Positions 1 to 7,426 of a stretch of DNA of 43,850 nt are shown in pieces. The notes beneath the pieces are model-generated. The model saw only the letters and a list, made by a program, of their open reading frames with translations. It was not told the DNA's origin and made no database searches. Made by a program: the position numbers and the translations under genes. The DNA is taken from NCBI GenBank assembly GCA_015152565.1, contig SUTT01000016.1, positions 1 to 43,850 on the forward strand, written 5' to 3'. Within the stretch, counting starts at the first letter, position 1. Every line of letters begins with the position of its first letter. Source of the stretch: Cyanobacteria bacterium SIG27. Its GTDB lineage: Bacteria; Cyanobacteriota; Vampirovibrionia; Gastranaerophilales; Gastranaerophilaceae.

Positions 1-259
1 CAAAGATTTTATTTGGACCCTCAGGTGGTTTTGTTGTTTTTTCGTATTTACCATCTTCATTTGGAACTTCAATTGTTATAATTTCTTTTGAAAATATTTC
101 ATATCTGCCATGTGAGGCACCAGTGATAGTTGAACCGGCGTCAGATACATTTACCATTTTCTTTGTCATTATTGGAATAGAAGCAGCTATTGCAACAGCA
201 AGAACAGTCAAGATTATTATCGTTTCGCTAAGTGAAAAAGCTTTGATTTTGTTTTTCAT
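1..259 (-). CDS. Prepilin-like protein, 5' part only (runs off the window)
   Basis: The first 86 codons are visible; the rest lies beyond base 1. The N-terminus is a short basic leader followed by KAFSLSETIIILTVLAVAIA. This matches the type IV prepilin / type II pseudopilin processing signal: cleavage before Phe, Glu at mature position 5, then a hydrophobic helix that embeds in the membrane and packs in the filament core. The residue before the cut is Ala instead of the usual Gly, which prepilin peptidases of some systems tolerate. After the helix comes a short polar stretch. Upstream on the minus strand are GGAG close to the ATG and a TATACT -10 candidate at 276-281. The type of pilus or secretion system cannot be told from this fragment. 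Confidence 0.75.
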   Translation of the reverse strand, partial: MKNKIKAFSLSETIIILTVLAVAIAASIPIMTKKMVNVSDAGSTITGASHGRYEIFSKEIITIEVPNEDGKYEKTTKPPEGPNKIF

Positions 260-387
260 TAAAATGCTCCATTTTAGTATATAGTTTAATTATCGTAAAT
301 GATGAAACTAAAGGCAAATTGTTATTGTTTTTTAATATTTTTGCAAGTTGCTAAAATAGGTTTAGTATGACAGCTATTATAATCTTG

Positions 388-942
388 TTAAATTATTTTT
401 CCATTAAACTTGTTTTGCGTAATTTCTATACCATTTTTAAGCCAGCAATCAACCACTTCAACAGATTTTTTTGCCATTTTATAAACACTTTGCATTTCAT
501 CGGGTGAAAAATTGCCAAGCACAAAGCTATCAATCGCAAAATGCTCAGGAACCGGCCCAACACCAACTTTCAATCTATCAAATTTATCGCTTCCAAGACG
601 ATTTATTATTGATTTAATTCCGTTGTGACCTCCAAAAGAACCGTTTTTCTTTAATCTAAATGTTCCAAATTCTATTGTAGCGTCATCGTAAATTACAAGA
701 ATATCTTCATTTTTAAGCTTATAAAAATTCATCATTTCCAAAATTGCATTTCCTGATAAATTCATATATGTCTTAGGCAAAAGATACAAAACATCTCCTT
801 TTTTACCAAAAAAAGAGTTAAATTTATCGCACAAAGTTACATTGTGTGCACTTAAAATTTCATCTAGCATTAAAAAACCTGTGTTATGACGAGTGGTTTT
901 ATATTTTTCTTCTGGATTTCCTAAACCAATAATTGCTTTCAT
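388..942 (-). CDS. pth: Peptidyl-tRNA hydrolase
   Basis: Cytosolic enzyme that cuts the ester bond of peptidyl-tRNAs dropped from stalled ribosomes and so recycles tRNA. The 184-residue length is normal for bacterial Pth. The family signature residues are present: Asn9 in IIGLGNP, catalytic His19 in TRHNTGF, Asn61 in TYMNLSG, Asp86 in VIYDD, and Asn107 in GGHNGIKS. The ATG start follows a purine-rich stretch (AGAAAG) on the minus strand. It is transcribed toward the prepilin gene with about 130 bases between, and divergently from the HTH gene at 1071. It is a full-length housekeeping gene with nothing unusual. Confidence 0.97.
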   Translation of the reverse strand: MKAIIGLGNPEEKYKTTRHNTGFLMLDEILSAHNVTLCDKFNSFFGKKGDVLYLLPKTYMNLSGNAILEMMNFYKLKNEDILVIYDDATIEFGTFRLKKNGSFGGHNGIKSIINRLGSDKFDRLKVGVGPVPEHFAIDSFVLGNFSPDEMQSVYKMAKKSVEVVDCWLKNGIEITQNKFNGKII

Positions 943-990
943 TTTATTTTTCTTTCTTTTTTTAATTTTGATTTGAATTAAACTTTGTTA

Positions 991-1023
991 TTTGTCTTTA
1001 TTGGTAATTTAAAAATAGACAAA
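991..1023. promoter_or_regulatory. Inverted repeat upstream of the HTH gene, possible operator
   Basis: TTTGTCT at 991-997 is exactly complementary to AGACAAA at 1017-1023, with 19 bases between. It lies in the 128-bp divergent gap between pth and the HTH gene. The spacing could suit a dimeric repressor, but seven A/T-rich bases can pair by chance, so this is tentative. Confidence 0.25.
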
Positions 1024-1070
1024 AAAGGTTATTTGTAAAATAGCATACAAGATGGAGTAAAATCAATAAA

Positions 1071-1625
1071 ATGAATAAAAATAACCAAAGTTCAAAAATG
1101 GTTGCAGAATTTTTAGAAAAAAATAATCTTCATAAGAAAGAATTTGCTCAAATGATTGGAGTGACACTTTCTTATGTATATAATTTGATAGACGAAAATG
1201 TTCCTTTTTCAACAAGAACAATAACTCTAGAGCGCATTGCAACGGTAATGGATATTAATCCTGAGGATTTTATGGAATATCAAATTCCGGCTGATACTGT
1301 GCCATATGGCGAAAATCTTTTGCTTTTAAAAGACTTAATTAAACACAATAACTTTTCTACTTTGGATTTTTTAAGGAATTTTGAAAGAAAGAAAAGACTT
1401 GAGTTAGTCGACATTTTAAGAGGAGCAAAGCCAATACAGATTGATATATCTGAACTGAAAAAAATTGCAAACACTCTAAATATGTCCAATGAGGAGCTTT
1501 TTTCTCTGTGGAAATCGAGAATGATTGAATATTTAAAAGATGGTGGTTTTAATATTGATAAAAATAAAAAACTATTAGAAACAATGTTTAATTGTGCTAA
1601 TAAAGCTATAACTACACTTGGTTAA
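1071..1625 (+). CDS. Small helix-turn-helix (XRE/Cro-like) protein
   Basis: 184 residues. Residues 8-60 look like a Cro/CI-type helix-turn-helix: VAEFLEKNNLHKKEFAQMIG, then VTLSYVYNLI, then a segment ending in ERIATVMDINPEDF that resembles the last helices of an XRE domain. A second half-related unit (ELKKIANTLNMSNEELFSLW, about residues 125-144) suggests a duplicated or divergent second domain. No enzymatic domain, membrane segment or signal peptide is visible. The chosen ATG has GGAG about 13 bases upstream. It is probably a DNA-binding regulator, but no target is evident. A 7-bp inverted repeat lies upstream (991-1023) and could be its own operator. Confidence 0.7.
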   Translation: MNKNNQSSKMVAEFLEKNNLHKKEFAQMIGVTLSYVYNLIDENVPFSTRTITLERIATVMDINPEDFMEYQIPADTVPYGENLLLLKDLIKHNNFSTLDFLRNFERKKRLELVDILRGAKPIQIDISELKKIANTLNMSNEELFSLWKSRMIEYLKDGGFNIDKNKKLLETMFNCANKAITTLG

Positions 1626-1652
1626 TAAAACTTTACAGAATTTTATTCTCGC

Positions 1653-1679
1653 TTGACTTTGACTTGCACTCTTTATAAC
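1653..1679 (+). promoter_or_regulatory. Candidate promoter of the LysM gene
   Basis: TTGACT (1653-1658) and TATAAC (1674-1679) are separated by 15 bases, about 30 bases before the Shine-Dalgarno AAGGTGA of the gene at 1712. The spacing is slightly short for a sigma-70-type promoter, but both hexamers are good in an otherwise gene-free gap. Confidence 0.45.
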
Positions 1680-1711
1680 ATGTCAACAAGACTATTTTTA
1701 TAAGGTGACAC

Positions 1712-2281
1712 ATGAAAGGTTCAACATTACATAGATCAGGTCTTACTCGTGAGAAAATGGGAGTTTTAGCTAATATTTCTCAAGTGGACACAAAAAAACA
1801 AAGTACAAAATCTCAATTAAGTCAATATTATAGAGCTACAAAAGCCCAAGAATTGGACTTGTTGTGGGGTAATGTACAAAAAGGTATTCAAAAAGTTCAA
1901 AACGCTACTAAATCAACAAAACAAAAATCACCTGCTGTTTATTTAACAATTGGTTTCATTGCCGGTGTTTTGTTTATGTGTTTTATAACATTAATTGTTT
2001 CAATTTGTTCAATGAATCCAAAAACTGAAACTAAAATTGAACCATCTAATGTTACTGTTATTGGTTCAGATAATTTATTAGATAACGTTGCTGAGCCTGT
2101 TATAACAAGAGAAAAATATGTTATCAAAAAAGGCGATACATTAAATGGAATTGCTTATCGTTTTTATGGAAAATATGATGAGGCTAAAATTCTTGAAATC
2201 CAAAGAATTAACAATATCATCAATCCTGCAGCGATAAGAGTAGGTCAAGAGCTTTTAATTCCTGTTTTGCAAGAAAGATAA
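1712..2281 (+). CDS. Membrane-anchored LysM domain protein
   Basis: 189 residues. A polar N-terminal region (1-73) precedes a single hydrophobic segment at about 75-98 (VYLTIGFIAGVLFMCFITLI). A linker then leads to a C-terminal LysM domain at about 134-186, opening with YVIKKGDTLNGIAYRFYG and closing with VGQELLIPV. LysM domains bind the N-acetylglucosamine backbone of peptidoglycan, so the C-terminus should face the cell wall, with the roughly 70-residue N-terminus in the cytoplasm. No catalytic domain is attached; a scaffold or anchor role is inferred. It starts at ATG 1712 behind AAGGTGA (1702-1708) and is followed at once by a strong terminator, so it is probably monocistronic. Confidence 0.82.
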   Translation: MKGSTLHRSGLTREKMGVLANISQVDTKKQSTKSQLSQYYRATKAQELDLLWGNVQKGIQKVQNATKSTKQKSPAVYLTIGFIAGVLFMCFITLIVSICSMNPKTETKIEPSNVTVIGSDNLLDNVAEPVITREKYVIKKGDTLNGIAYRFYGKYDEAKILEIQRINNIINPAAIRVGQELLIPVLQER

Positions 2282-2300
2282 TTATAAAATTTAAATTCAA

Positions 2301-2327
2301 AACCGCCTTTTGGGAGCGGTTTTTTAT
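2301..2327 (+). terminator. Intrinsic terminator of the LysM gene
   Basis: Stem AACCGC (2301-2306) pairs with GCGGTT (2316-2321), followed by a T run. It lies 20 bases after the stop codon. Confidence 0.9.
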
Positions 2328-2414
2328 TATCCTTTTTTACTATTGAATATTATAGTTTGATATATTGTTTTAAGCTTGAAATTCATTTAAACATAATAAT
2401 TATAAGAGGTTTAA

Positions 2415-3212
2415 ATGAAAAAAATAGTTTTAATTATATTTTGTTGTTATTTATTGTGTGCTTCATCATTTGGTGCAATTTCAGGAAAAATTGACCATAA
2501 TGATTTAAATTATAAAAATAAGATTATAAATTCAAAAACAAACGAACCGTTATCGGGTGCTAAAATCAGCATTCCGGAGCTGAATTATACAACATATTCG
2601 GATAGTAACGGTTGTTTTAAATTGAATGCAGATATTGACGAAAAAACGGTGTTATTTGTTGAAAAAGATGGATATAAAACTTTTTCTTTAACTGTTGATA
2701 ATAGCGTTTTTAATTCGCCATTAAAACTGGGAATAGAAGAATCAAGCCCGTTTGATATGCAGATTAGCCAAGGGATAATTCATCTTGGAGATAATATGTA
2801 TAGTAATAATTCTGCAAATAGTGCTGATTTTAGATTAAATGCTAATGGACATTATCTATCTAAAACTTTTGTAAAACCCAAATTTAGTGCAAAGCAAGAT
2901 GTTGTAATAAGAATTGGAACAATAATCGGGCTAGATACCAAAAAAGCGAAGCAATACGGGCAAAATCGAATTGTTAAAGTTTATTCTGCACCCAGCGAGG
3001 TTTTTGTTAATGGGCATAAAATTGCAAAATTAGAGCTAAATGGAGATAATATTGAAATCAATATTCCAAAAAATATTTTAAAAGAAACTAATGAACTAGT
3101 GATTAAATCAGGGAAAAATCTTTTTCAAACAAGTTACACAGACTATGATGATATTGAGCTTGCAAATTTGAGAATTGAAGTTAAGGAAAAAAGCCACTAC
3201 GCACGAAGATAA
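2415..3212 (+). CDS. Exported protein with carboxypeptidase-regulatory-like domain
   Basis: 265 residues. A classic Sec signal peptide (KK, then a hydrophobic core, then CASSFGA) ends near residue 21. Residues about 35-100 resemble the carboxypeptidase regulatory-like / CNA-B-type beta-sandwich: a SKTNEPLSGAKISIPELNYT strand pair, then TYSDSNGCFKL and VEKDGYKTFSLTV. The rest (100-265) is beta-rich and unassigned, with a second possible sandwich around GTIIGLDTKKAKQYGQNRIV to the end. It starts at ATG behind AAGAGGT (2403-2409). It is probably a periplasmic or surface protein, since no transmembrane anchor follows the signal peptide. The ligand is unknown. The next gene begins 36 bases downstream with its own -10 box. 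Confidence 0.7.
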   Translation: MKKIVLIIFCCYLLCASSFGAISGKIDHNDLNYKNKIINSKTNEPLSGAKISIPELNYTTYSDSNGCFKLNADIDEKTVLFVEKDGYKTFSLTVDNSVFNSPLKLGIEESSPFDMQISQGIIHLGDNMYSNNSANSADFRLNANGHYLSKTFVKPKFSAKQDVVIRIGTIIGLDTKKAKQYGQNRIVKVYSAPSEVFVNGHKIAKLELNGDNIEINIPKNILKETNELVIKSGKNLFQTSYTDYDDIELANLRIEVKEKSHYARR

Positions 3213-3235
3213 TTTATTTTTAGTTAAAAATATTG

Positions 3236-3241
3236 TATAAT
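3236..3241 (+). promoter_or_regulatory. -10 box for leaderless start of the HisC-like gene
   Basis: A perfect TATAAT lies 7 bases before ATG 3249, so transcription should start at or one base before the start codon. There is no Shine-Dalgarno sequence. The -35 region is weak. Confidence 0.6.
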
Positions 3242-3248
3242 CCAGTTT

Positions 3249-4751
3249 ATGATTAAACCAAGAAAAATTCTTGAAGAAATTAGAGAAAAAAAACTGCATG
3301 AAAAAAAAGACTGGCGCTTAAAACTGGATGAAAATGAAAATATCTATGCTTGCCCTCAATCCATTGTTAGTATTGCTAAAAACGCAAAAGAAGCTGATAT
3401 TTGCCAAGTTTCAAATTGTGCTGAACTAATTAAAAAGTTTAGCAAAAAGTATTCAATTGAAGAAAACAATATCCTATTTTCAAATAATATAAATGAAATT
3501 TTAAGGAATATTTTTGATGGTTATCTTGAAAAAGAAGATATTATCGCATGTTTTAAAACAAATTCAGATTTTATTAATAAGTATGCTTTAATTAACGATA
3601 TAAAAGCTTTAAATTTGGATGATGTTAGTCAATTACAAAAAGAAGTAAAAATCGTTTATATTTGTACTCCAAATGATATTACAGGAGAGGTTATTAAAGC
3701 TTCTTGTGTTGAAAATTTATTAAAAGAATTTAGCGAAACTTTATTTATTTTTGATTGTACGTATATCAATTTTGCTCTTAATTCGACGCTTGAAGATTAT
3801 ATTGAATTAATTAAAAATTATGATAATGTAGCTATAATTAAATCTTTTGAAAAAGATTTTGCAATGGTTGGAGTTGGTTTTGCTTTTGCTTTAGCAAACT
3901 TTGAGATAATTAATAATATTTCAAAAATTTCTTTTGTCGATATTAATTCGATTGCGCTTAATTGCATTTCAATTGTGCTTAATGATGATAAAAGAGTTGA
4001 AGAAATAAAAGAATTGAATAAAAATGCTCGTGAATTGCTTTTTGAAAATTTAATTCAAAGGCAATTTACGCCATTTGACAGTCAAGCAAATTTTATTTTG
4101 TGTGATTTTAAAAATTATTGTGAGTTTTATTATGAAAAACTTAAACAAAACGGAATAATAACCAAAAATTTTCCAAAAAATTCAACATATTCTTCGTGCT
4201 TAAGAATAACTATTCCAACAGTTGGAGGTGTTAAATTTCTTTGTGAAATTTTAAACAAAAAAGATGTTTTAATTTTTTCTGACGAAGTGATGTTAAAATA
4301 CGAAAAAGAAAATGATGAATTTGAGTTTTTGCTTGACGAAAATACTATTAAAGAGTTATTTAAAAATTATGATTTAGTAATTTATACAAAAAATGATGCA
4401 GATAAAATTAAAGAATTTTTGAAAGAACAAGAAATTGAAAAATATTTTTATTATATTTTTAGTTCAAATTCTGCTACGGCAAATTCTGATAGTTTAGCAA
4501 AATTAAAAGAAAGCTGTCCGTATAAGAAAATAAAATTAATTAGCTCAAATATTGAAAATATCATTAAAGCTAATATGGCAGATATAGAAGTGATTGCTGT
4601 TATTATGCCTGAGGATGATTTTAATGGCGTAATAAATAATTATAGACATCTTGGCGTGAAAAATATTCTTGGAGATTATAAAAATTTGTTTGATTTTATA
4701 GTTCAACTGGATAATTTTAATAGTATTCAAGATAATTTTATAATTAATTAA
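3249..4751 (+). CDS. HisC-like PLP aminotransferase fused to a degenerate HAD-like domain
   Basis: 500 residues, about 140 longer than histidinol-phosphate aminotransferase. Residues 1-335 follow the HisC / threonine-phosphate decarboxylase fold-type I pattern: KLDENENIYACP (24-36; HisC has SNENPYGP), PNDITG (141-146), Asp169 in FIFDCTY to bind the PLP ring nitrogen, the PLP lysine K202 in SFEKDFAMVG, and Arg319 in LRITIPT for the substrate carboxylate. Residues 337-490 have the layout of a HAD phosphatase (DVLIFSDEVML, VIYTKND, then a lysine-rich stretch and LISSNIENI). However, the paired motif I Asp-x-Asp and the motif IV acidic pair are missing, so this half is unlikely to be an active phosphatase. 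Fold assignments are from pattern only. No other his genes are nearby. It may have a role other than histidine synthesis. Confidence 0.65.
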   Translation: MIKPRKILEEIREKKLHEKKDWRLKLDENENIYACPQSIVSIAKNAKEADICQVSNCAELIKKFSKKYSIEENNILFSNNINEILRNIFDGYLEKEDIIACFKTNSDFINKYALINDIKALNLDDVSQLQKEVKIVYICTPNDITGEVIKASCVENLLKEFSETLFIFDCTYINFALNSTLEDYIELIKNYDNVAIIKSFEKDFAMVGVGFAFALANFEIINNISKISFVDINSIALNCISIVLNDDKRVEEIKELNKNARELLFENLIQRQFTPFDSQANFILCDFKNYCEFYYEKLKQNGIITKNFPKNSTYSSCLRITIPTVGGVKFLCEILNKKDVLIFSDEVMLKYEKENDEFEFLLDENTIKELFKNYDLVIYTKNDADKIKEFLKEQEIEKYFYYIFSSNSATANSDSLAKLKESCPYKKIKLISSNIENIIKANMADIEVIAVIMPEDDFNGVINNYRHLGVKNILGDYKNLFDFIVQLDNFNSIQDNFIIN

Positions 4752-4817
4752 AAACAAAATGAACTTTTTAAATTCAAATTCGTTTTAGAAAATGTACAGA
4801 TTATAAAGGAGAGAAAA

Positions 4818-5165
4818 ATGTCTGAAGAATTAAAAGAAATAAAAAACGAAGAATGTTTTTGCAAAAATAAATATTTCAGAAATTTCTTAACTACAACAGC
4901 AGGAGTTTTTGTTGGCGGATTTCTAGCTTTAAGCTTATTTGGTGCAATTAATAAACCTCCTATACCGGCTTTTCCGATGTATCCACCTGTTTTTCATCAT
5001 TACACTCCACAATTTCCAATTATGAAACATTGCGATTGCCCTTGTCATAAGAAAATGAAAATGTTTCATGAATTTAAAAAAGGAGAGTTCAAAAAAGGCG
5101 AATTTAAAAGACCACCTTTCAACCCTCAAAAGCCAGATAAAAAACCAGAAAAAAACAACGATTAA
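4818..5165 (+). CDS. Small single-pass membrane protein with His/Cys/Pro-rich tail
   Basis: 115 residues behind a strong AAAGGAGAG (4805-4813). A short charged N-terminus contains CFC. It is followed by one glycine-rich hydrophobic segment at about 23-44 (TTAGVFVGGFLALSLFGAI). The tail is rich in Pro, aromatic residues, His and Cys (FHHYTP, then MKHCDCPCHKKMKMFHEF), followed by two near-identical FKKGEF repeats and a Pro/Lys end. The CDCPCH cluster plus surrounding His could bind a metal; this is inference only. No known family is recognised. A terminator follows directly, so the gene stands alone. Confidence 0.65.
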   Translation: MSEELKEIKNEECFCKNKYFRNFLTTTAGVFVGGFLALSLFGAINKPPIPAFPMYPPVFHHYTPQFPIMKHCDCPCHKKMKMFHEFKKGEFKKGEFKRPPFNPQKPDKKPEKNND

Positions 5166-5170
5166 TATAA

Positions 5171-5195
5171 TGCCCTCGAATAGAGGGCATTTTTT
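5171..5195 (+). terminator. Intrinsic terminator between convergent genes
   Basis: TGCCCTC (5171-5177) pairs with GAGGGCA (5183-5189), followed by six T. It closes the small membrane-protein gene and lies against the stop codon of the convergent AAA+ gene. Confidence 0.88.
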
Positions 5196-6390
5196 ATATA
5201 TTAATACCTAAGTCTTGCGCTAATTGAGCAAGTTTTTCGTCTGGAATTTTAAGTTCAATTTGTTTAGCTTTTATAACATCAAACATTGTTTTCAATGTAA
5301 CTTTTTCTTTTATATCGCCAGTTGCAGCAACATTGTTAAATAAGGTCTGCAATGTTCTAAAAGAAACTTCGTAATCTTTGTTAGATAAAAATTCGCAAAG
5401 TTTTTGTAATTTTTCATCAGTTTTATTTTTTAGCTCGTCACAAACCATTTCTTTGTCTTTATAATTTGCAACTATAAAATCTAAAATTTGACCTTTGGAT
5501 GGCAAACCAACATAGATTTTTTCTTGGAATCTATCCAGCATTGGTTTATCTAGGATTTTACCTCCCATTGCAACGCCTTTTTCAGGGTCAATTGATAGAT
5601 TGGTAGCGCCAATAGTTATAATATTGTCATATTTTCCTAATCTTTCCGTGAAACATCTTTTAAACTCGTTTAAAACATCGTTTGAATGTTTTTTGCCATT
5701 TCCGTCATCGACCATCATAACTGAATCAATCTCATCAATAAATACGAAGAATTTCGTTTGTGGGTTCTTTTGCGCTTCTTCGCAAATTTCATTTACTGCG
5801 GCTTGAATATTTTTTTCGGTTTCTCCAACATATTTTGAACCTAAGCGTGTAACATCAAGGGTTGCAAAGCGTGAGTTTGGAAATTCTTGCGCAATTGCTT
5901 TAGCAAAAGTAGTTTTACCTGTTCCTGGAGGTCCATATAATAAAATCGTTTTAATTGGTTTTCCACCACGCTGCATAATGCTTTGAGGTTCTTGAATATT
6001 TTTTACAACTTTTTCTAATAAACCTTTTAAATCGGGTGCTAATGTCATATCTTTTAATTTCATTGAAGATGTAATATCTTCCCAAAGTTGCCCAATTTGA
6101 GATGGTTTAGGCAACATGCTTGTTGAAGCTTTTATTCCTTTGTCCGGTTTTAAAAGAAAAATCATATAAGTCATTAGAGCTGCACAAATTGCTCCACCAA
6201 GAAATGCTTTTGTTTCATTTTGAGTTGCTTTTTGCGGCTGATAAACGTCAGTTGTTAAATTATTGTTTAAAGCAACAGGCGAAGTTGTTGCTTGCTGGGT
6301 TGGTTTTTCTTGAATTACACTTTGATTGTTTATAACACTTTTTAAAAAAGGACTGATTTCCTTTGTTTGCCCACTAACTGATGTTGCCAT
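5194..6390 (-). CDS. Membrane-anchored AAA+ ATPase
   Basis: 398 residues from ATG 6390, chosen because CGGAG lies just upstream; an in-frame ATG 18 bases earlier has no such site. A low-complexity polar N-terminus (1-60) is followed by one transmembrane segment at about 62-80 (AFLGGAICAALMTYMIFLL). A single AAA module comes next: Walker A GPPGTGKT (153-160), Walker B FVFIDE (215-220), sensor-1 Asn264 in IGATN, and an Arg finger near Arg287 in MLDRFQE. The C-terminal helical lid has no protease domain, so this is not FtsH. The layout resembles classical AAA remodelling enzymes (spastin/ATAD-like): a cytoplasmic hexamer tethered to the membrane. The substrate is unknown. A TATAAT lies upstream at 6433-6438 on this strand. 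Confidence 0.82.
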   Translation of the reverse strand: MATSVSGQTKEISPFLKSVINNQSVIQEKPTQQATTSPVALNNNLTTDVYQPQKATQNETKAFLGGAICAALMTYMIFLLKPDKGIKASTSMLPKPSQIGQLWEDITSSMKLKDMTLAPDLKGLLEKVVKNIQEPQSIMQRGGKPIKTILLYGPPGTGKTTFAKAIAQEFPNSRFATLDVTRLGSKYVGETEKNIQAAVNEICEEAQKNPQTKFFVFIDEIDSVMMVDDGNGKKHSNDVLNEFKRCFTERLGKYDNIITIGATNLSIDPEKGVAMGGKILDKPMLDRFQEKIYVGLPSKGQILDFIVANYKDKEMVCDELKNKTDEKLQKLCEFLSNKDYEVSFRTLQTLFNNVAATGDIKEKVTLKTMFDVIKAKQIELKIPDEKLAQLAQDLGINI

Positions 6391-6432
6391 AAAAACTCCG
6401 CTACACACTTATATATAAATAAAAACTTTTTC

Positions 6433-6438
6433 ATTATA
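6433..6438 (-). promoter_or_regulatory. -10 box upstream of the AAA+ gene
   Basis: TATAAT on the minus strand, about 43 bases before ATG 6390, leaving a leader that contains the CGGAG ribosome site. The -35 box is not clear. Confidence 0.4.
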
Positions 6439-6495
6439 AAAATTGCTTGAATTTTTATTTTTTTTATGAGAAAATCAGTAAGCAAGTATTAACTT

Positions 6496-6569
6496 GGCTG
6501 GGTAGCTCAGCTGGCTAGAGCGTTCGGCTCATACCCGAGAGGTCGAGAGTTCAAGTCTCTCCCCAGCTA
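6496..6569 (+). tRNA. tRNA-Met (CAT)
   Basis: Cloverleaf of 74 bases. Acceptor GGCTGGG pairs with CCCAGCT (with a G-T first pair), discriminator A6569. The D stem is GCTC/GAGC. The anticodon stem TTCGG/CCGAG carries loop CTCATAC with anticodon CAT. The T stem GAGAG/CTCTC encloses TTCAAGT. CCA is not encoded. The first pair is not the C-A mismatch of initiator tRNA and the anticodon stem lacks the three G-C pairs, so it is elongator Met. A tRNA-Ile(CAT) later modified to lysidine cannot be excluded from sequence alone. Confidence 0.93.
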
Positions 6570-6577
6570 ATAAAAAG

Positions 6578-6602
6578 GACTTCCGCAAGGGAGTCTTTTT
6601 TT
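6578..6602 (+). terminator. Terminator of tRNA-Met
   Basis: GACTTCC (6578-6584), loop GCAA, GGGAGTC (6589-6595), then seven T. It lies nine bases after the tRNA end. Confidence 0.88.
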
Positions 6603-6605
6603 ATG

Positions 6606-6700
6606 GGTCGAGACTACGTCTCAGCTTCGGCTTCGCCTACGCATACTGACGCTCTAATGTTCGCTTTGCTCACAAAGAGCCTCAGCATCCCCAGCTAATA
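6606..6700. repeat. 95-bp direct repeat, copy 1 (tRNA-Met 3' fragment with palindromic insert)
   Basis: Matches 8523-8617 at 94 of 95 positions by hand alignment (one C/T difference). It begins with GGTCGAGA, as in the tRNA-Met variable/T-arm region, and ends with the tRNA 3' acceptor sequence CCCCAGCTA at 6689-6697. Between them a 75-bp insert (6614-6688) replaces the T loop. The insert contains GAGAC-TAC-GTCTC and a GCTCT...AGAGC pairing, and near its end TTCGCTTTGCTCAC, which also occurs in almost the same form at the tRNA-Val locus. The two copies bracket an islet of about 1.9 kb. Confidence 0.85.
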
Positions 6701-7332
6701 TTTACAAAGAGTTTCGGAAAATCGAAACTCTTTTTTAATGTCGTTGTTTCAAATTGTTTCGTTAATTCACAAAATTTCGTCTTTATGCAATATGTTTTTA
6801 TATTTAGCATTAACTCATTTAAATACGGGTAGCTTTCTGCTATATTTTGCGCTGTTATTGAATTACAAATCTTGTTAGCCAATTCATATTTTAAATCATT
6901 AAGCATTTCCTTGTCTCCTTTTAATTCGCGATCTTGATTCAATATTTGAGCCAAGAAAGGCGCATGTTCATTTAAGACAAATTGCTTCTCACGTTTTTTA
7001 TTGAAAAACTCATTTACTATATTAGCTGGAAACAAATCTTCTAATGTAAATTTATCATATTCTTTTTTTACAAGTTCTTTTAATGTAAACACTCTATCTT
7101 TATAGTAATTTCTTTTTTGTATATCACTTTTGTATTTTCTGCCATCTTGATCATCATCCAAAATAAAGTATGGATATATTTGCTCACCACAAAACATGCT
7201 TGCTAAACTTGGCATATGTGGTGCACCACCAGCAGATTTTATAGCATATGAACCTTTAATTCTTCCTCTTTTTAAGATTTCCAATATTTCATCTGAAACC
7301 AAATTTTTCTTTACTTTTTCTAAATCTAGCAT
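6682..7332 (-). CDS. TOPRIM-containing protein, probably a remnant of an OLD-family nuclease
   Basis: 216 residues. Residues 26-70 resemble the second half of a TOPRIM domain as found in OLD-family endonucleases: SAGGAPHMPSLASMF, then YPYFILDDDQDGRKYKSD with the acidic cluster at 59-61. The expected upstream TOPRIM glutamate motif and the whole ATPase half are absent, so the protein is either a shortened nuclease domain or a decayed remnant. A GAGGAGGG ribosome site about ten bases before ATG 7332 supports translation as it stands. Its last five codons lie in the tRNA-derived repeat, and a plus-strand terminator lies inside its 3' end. The natural C-terminus was therefore probably replaced when the repeat arrived. 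Function is unproven. Confidence 0.5.
   Translation of the reverse strand: MLDLEKVKKNLVSDEILEILKRGRIKGSYAIKSAGGAPHMPSLASMFCGEQIYPYFILDDDQDGRKYKSDIQKRNYYKDRVFTLKELVKKEYDKFTLEDLFPANIVNEFFNKKREKQFVLNEHAPFLAQILNQDRELKGDKEMLNDLKYELANKICNSITAQNIAESYPYLNELMLNIKTYCIKTKFCELTKQFETTTLKKSFDFPKLFVNISWGC
6708..6736 (+). terminator. Second tRNA-type terminator, inside the 3' end of the TOPRIM ORF
   Basis: AGAGTTTCG (6708-6716) pairs perfectly with CGAAACTCT (6723-6731), followed by T6. It follows the second tRNA-Met 3' fragment, as terminators follow intact tRNAs, so it probably belonged to a tRNA copy. It is antisense to the overlapping ORF. Confidence 0.75.
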
Positions 7333-7390
7333 TGTTATAAACCCTCCTCTAATGCGTTTTTAAGTGCTTTTCTTTTATAACAATACTAAA

Positions 7391-7411
7391 ACACCCCTCA
7401 AAAAGGGGTGT
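7391..7411 (-). terminator. Terminator of the 78-residue protein gene
   Basis: A perfect 8-bp stem ACACCCCT/AGGGGTGT with a 5-base loop is followed on the minus strand by TTTTAG. It lies 16 bases after the stop codon of the gene at 7427-7663 and separates it from the TOPRIM ORF. Confidence 0.7.
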
Positions 7412-7426
7412 CAAATTTTAAATTTA

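Noticed and set aside
367-387. TATAAT at 378-383 on the plus strand as a promoter
   Set aside because: It would transcribe antisense into pth, has no matching -35, and is expected by chance in this base composition.
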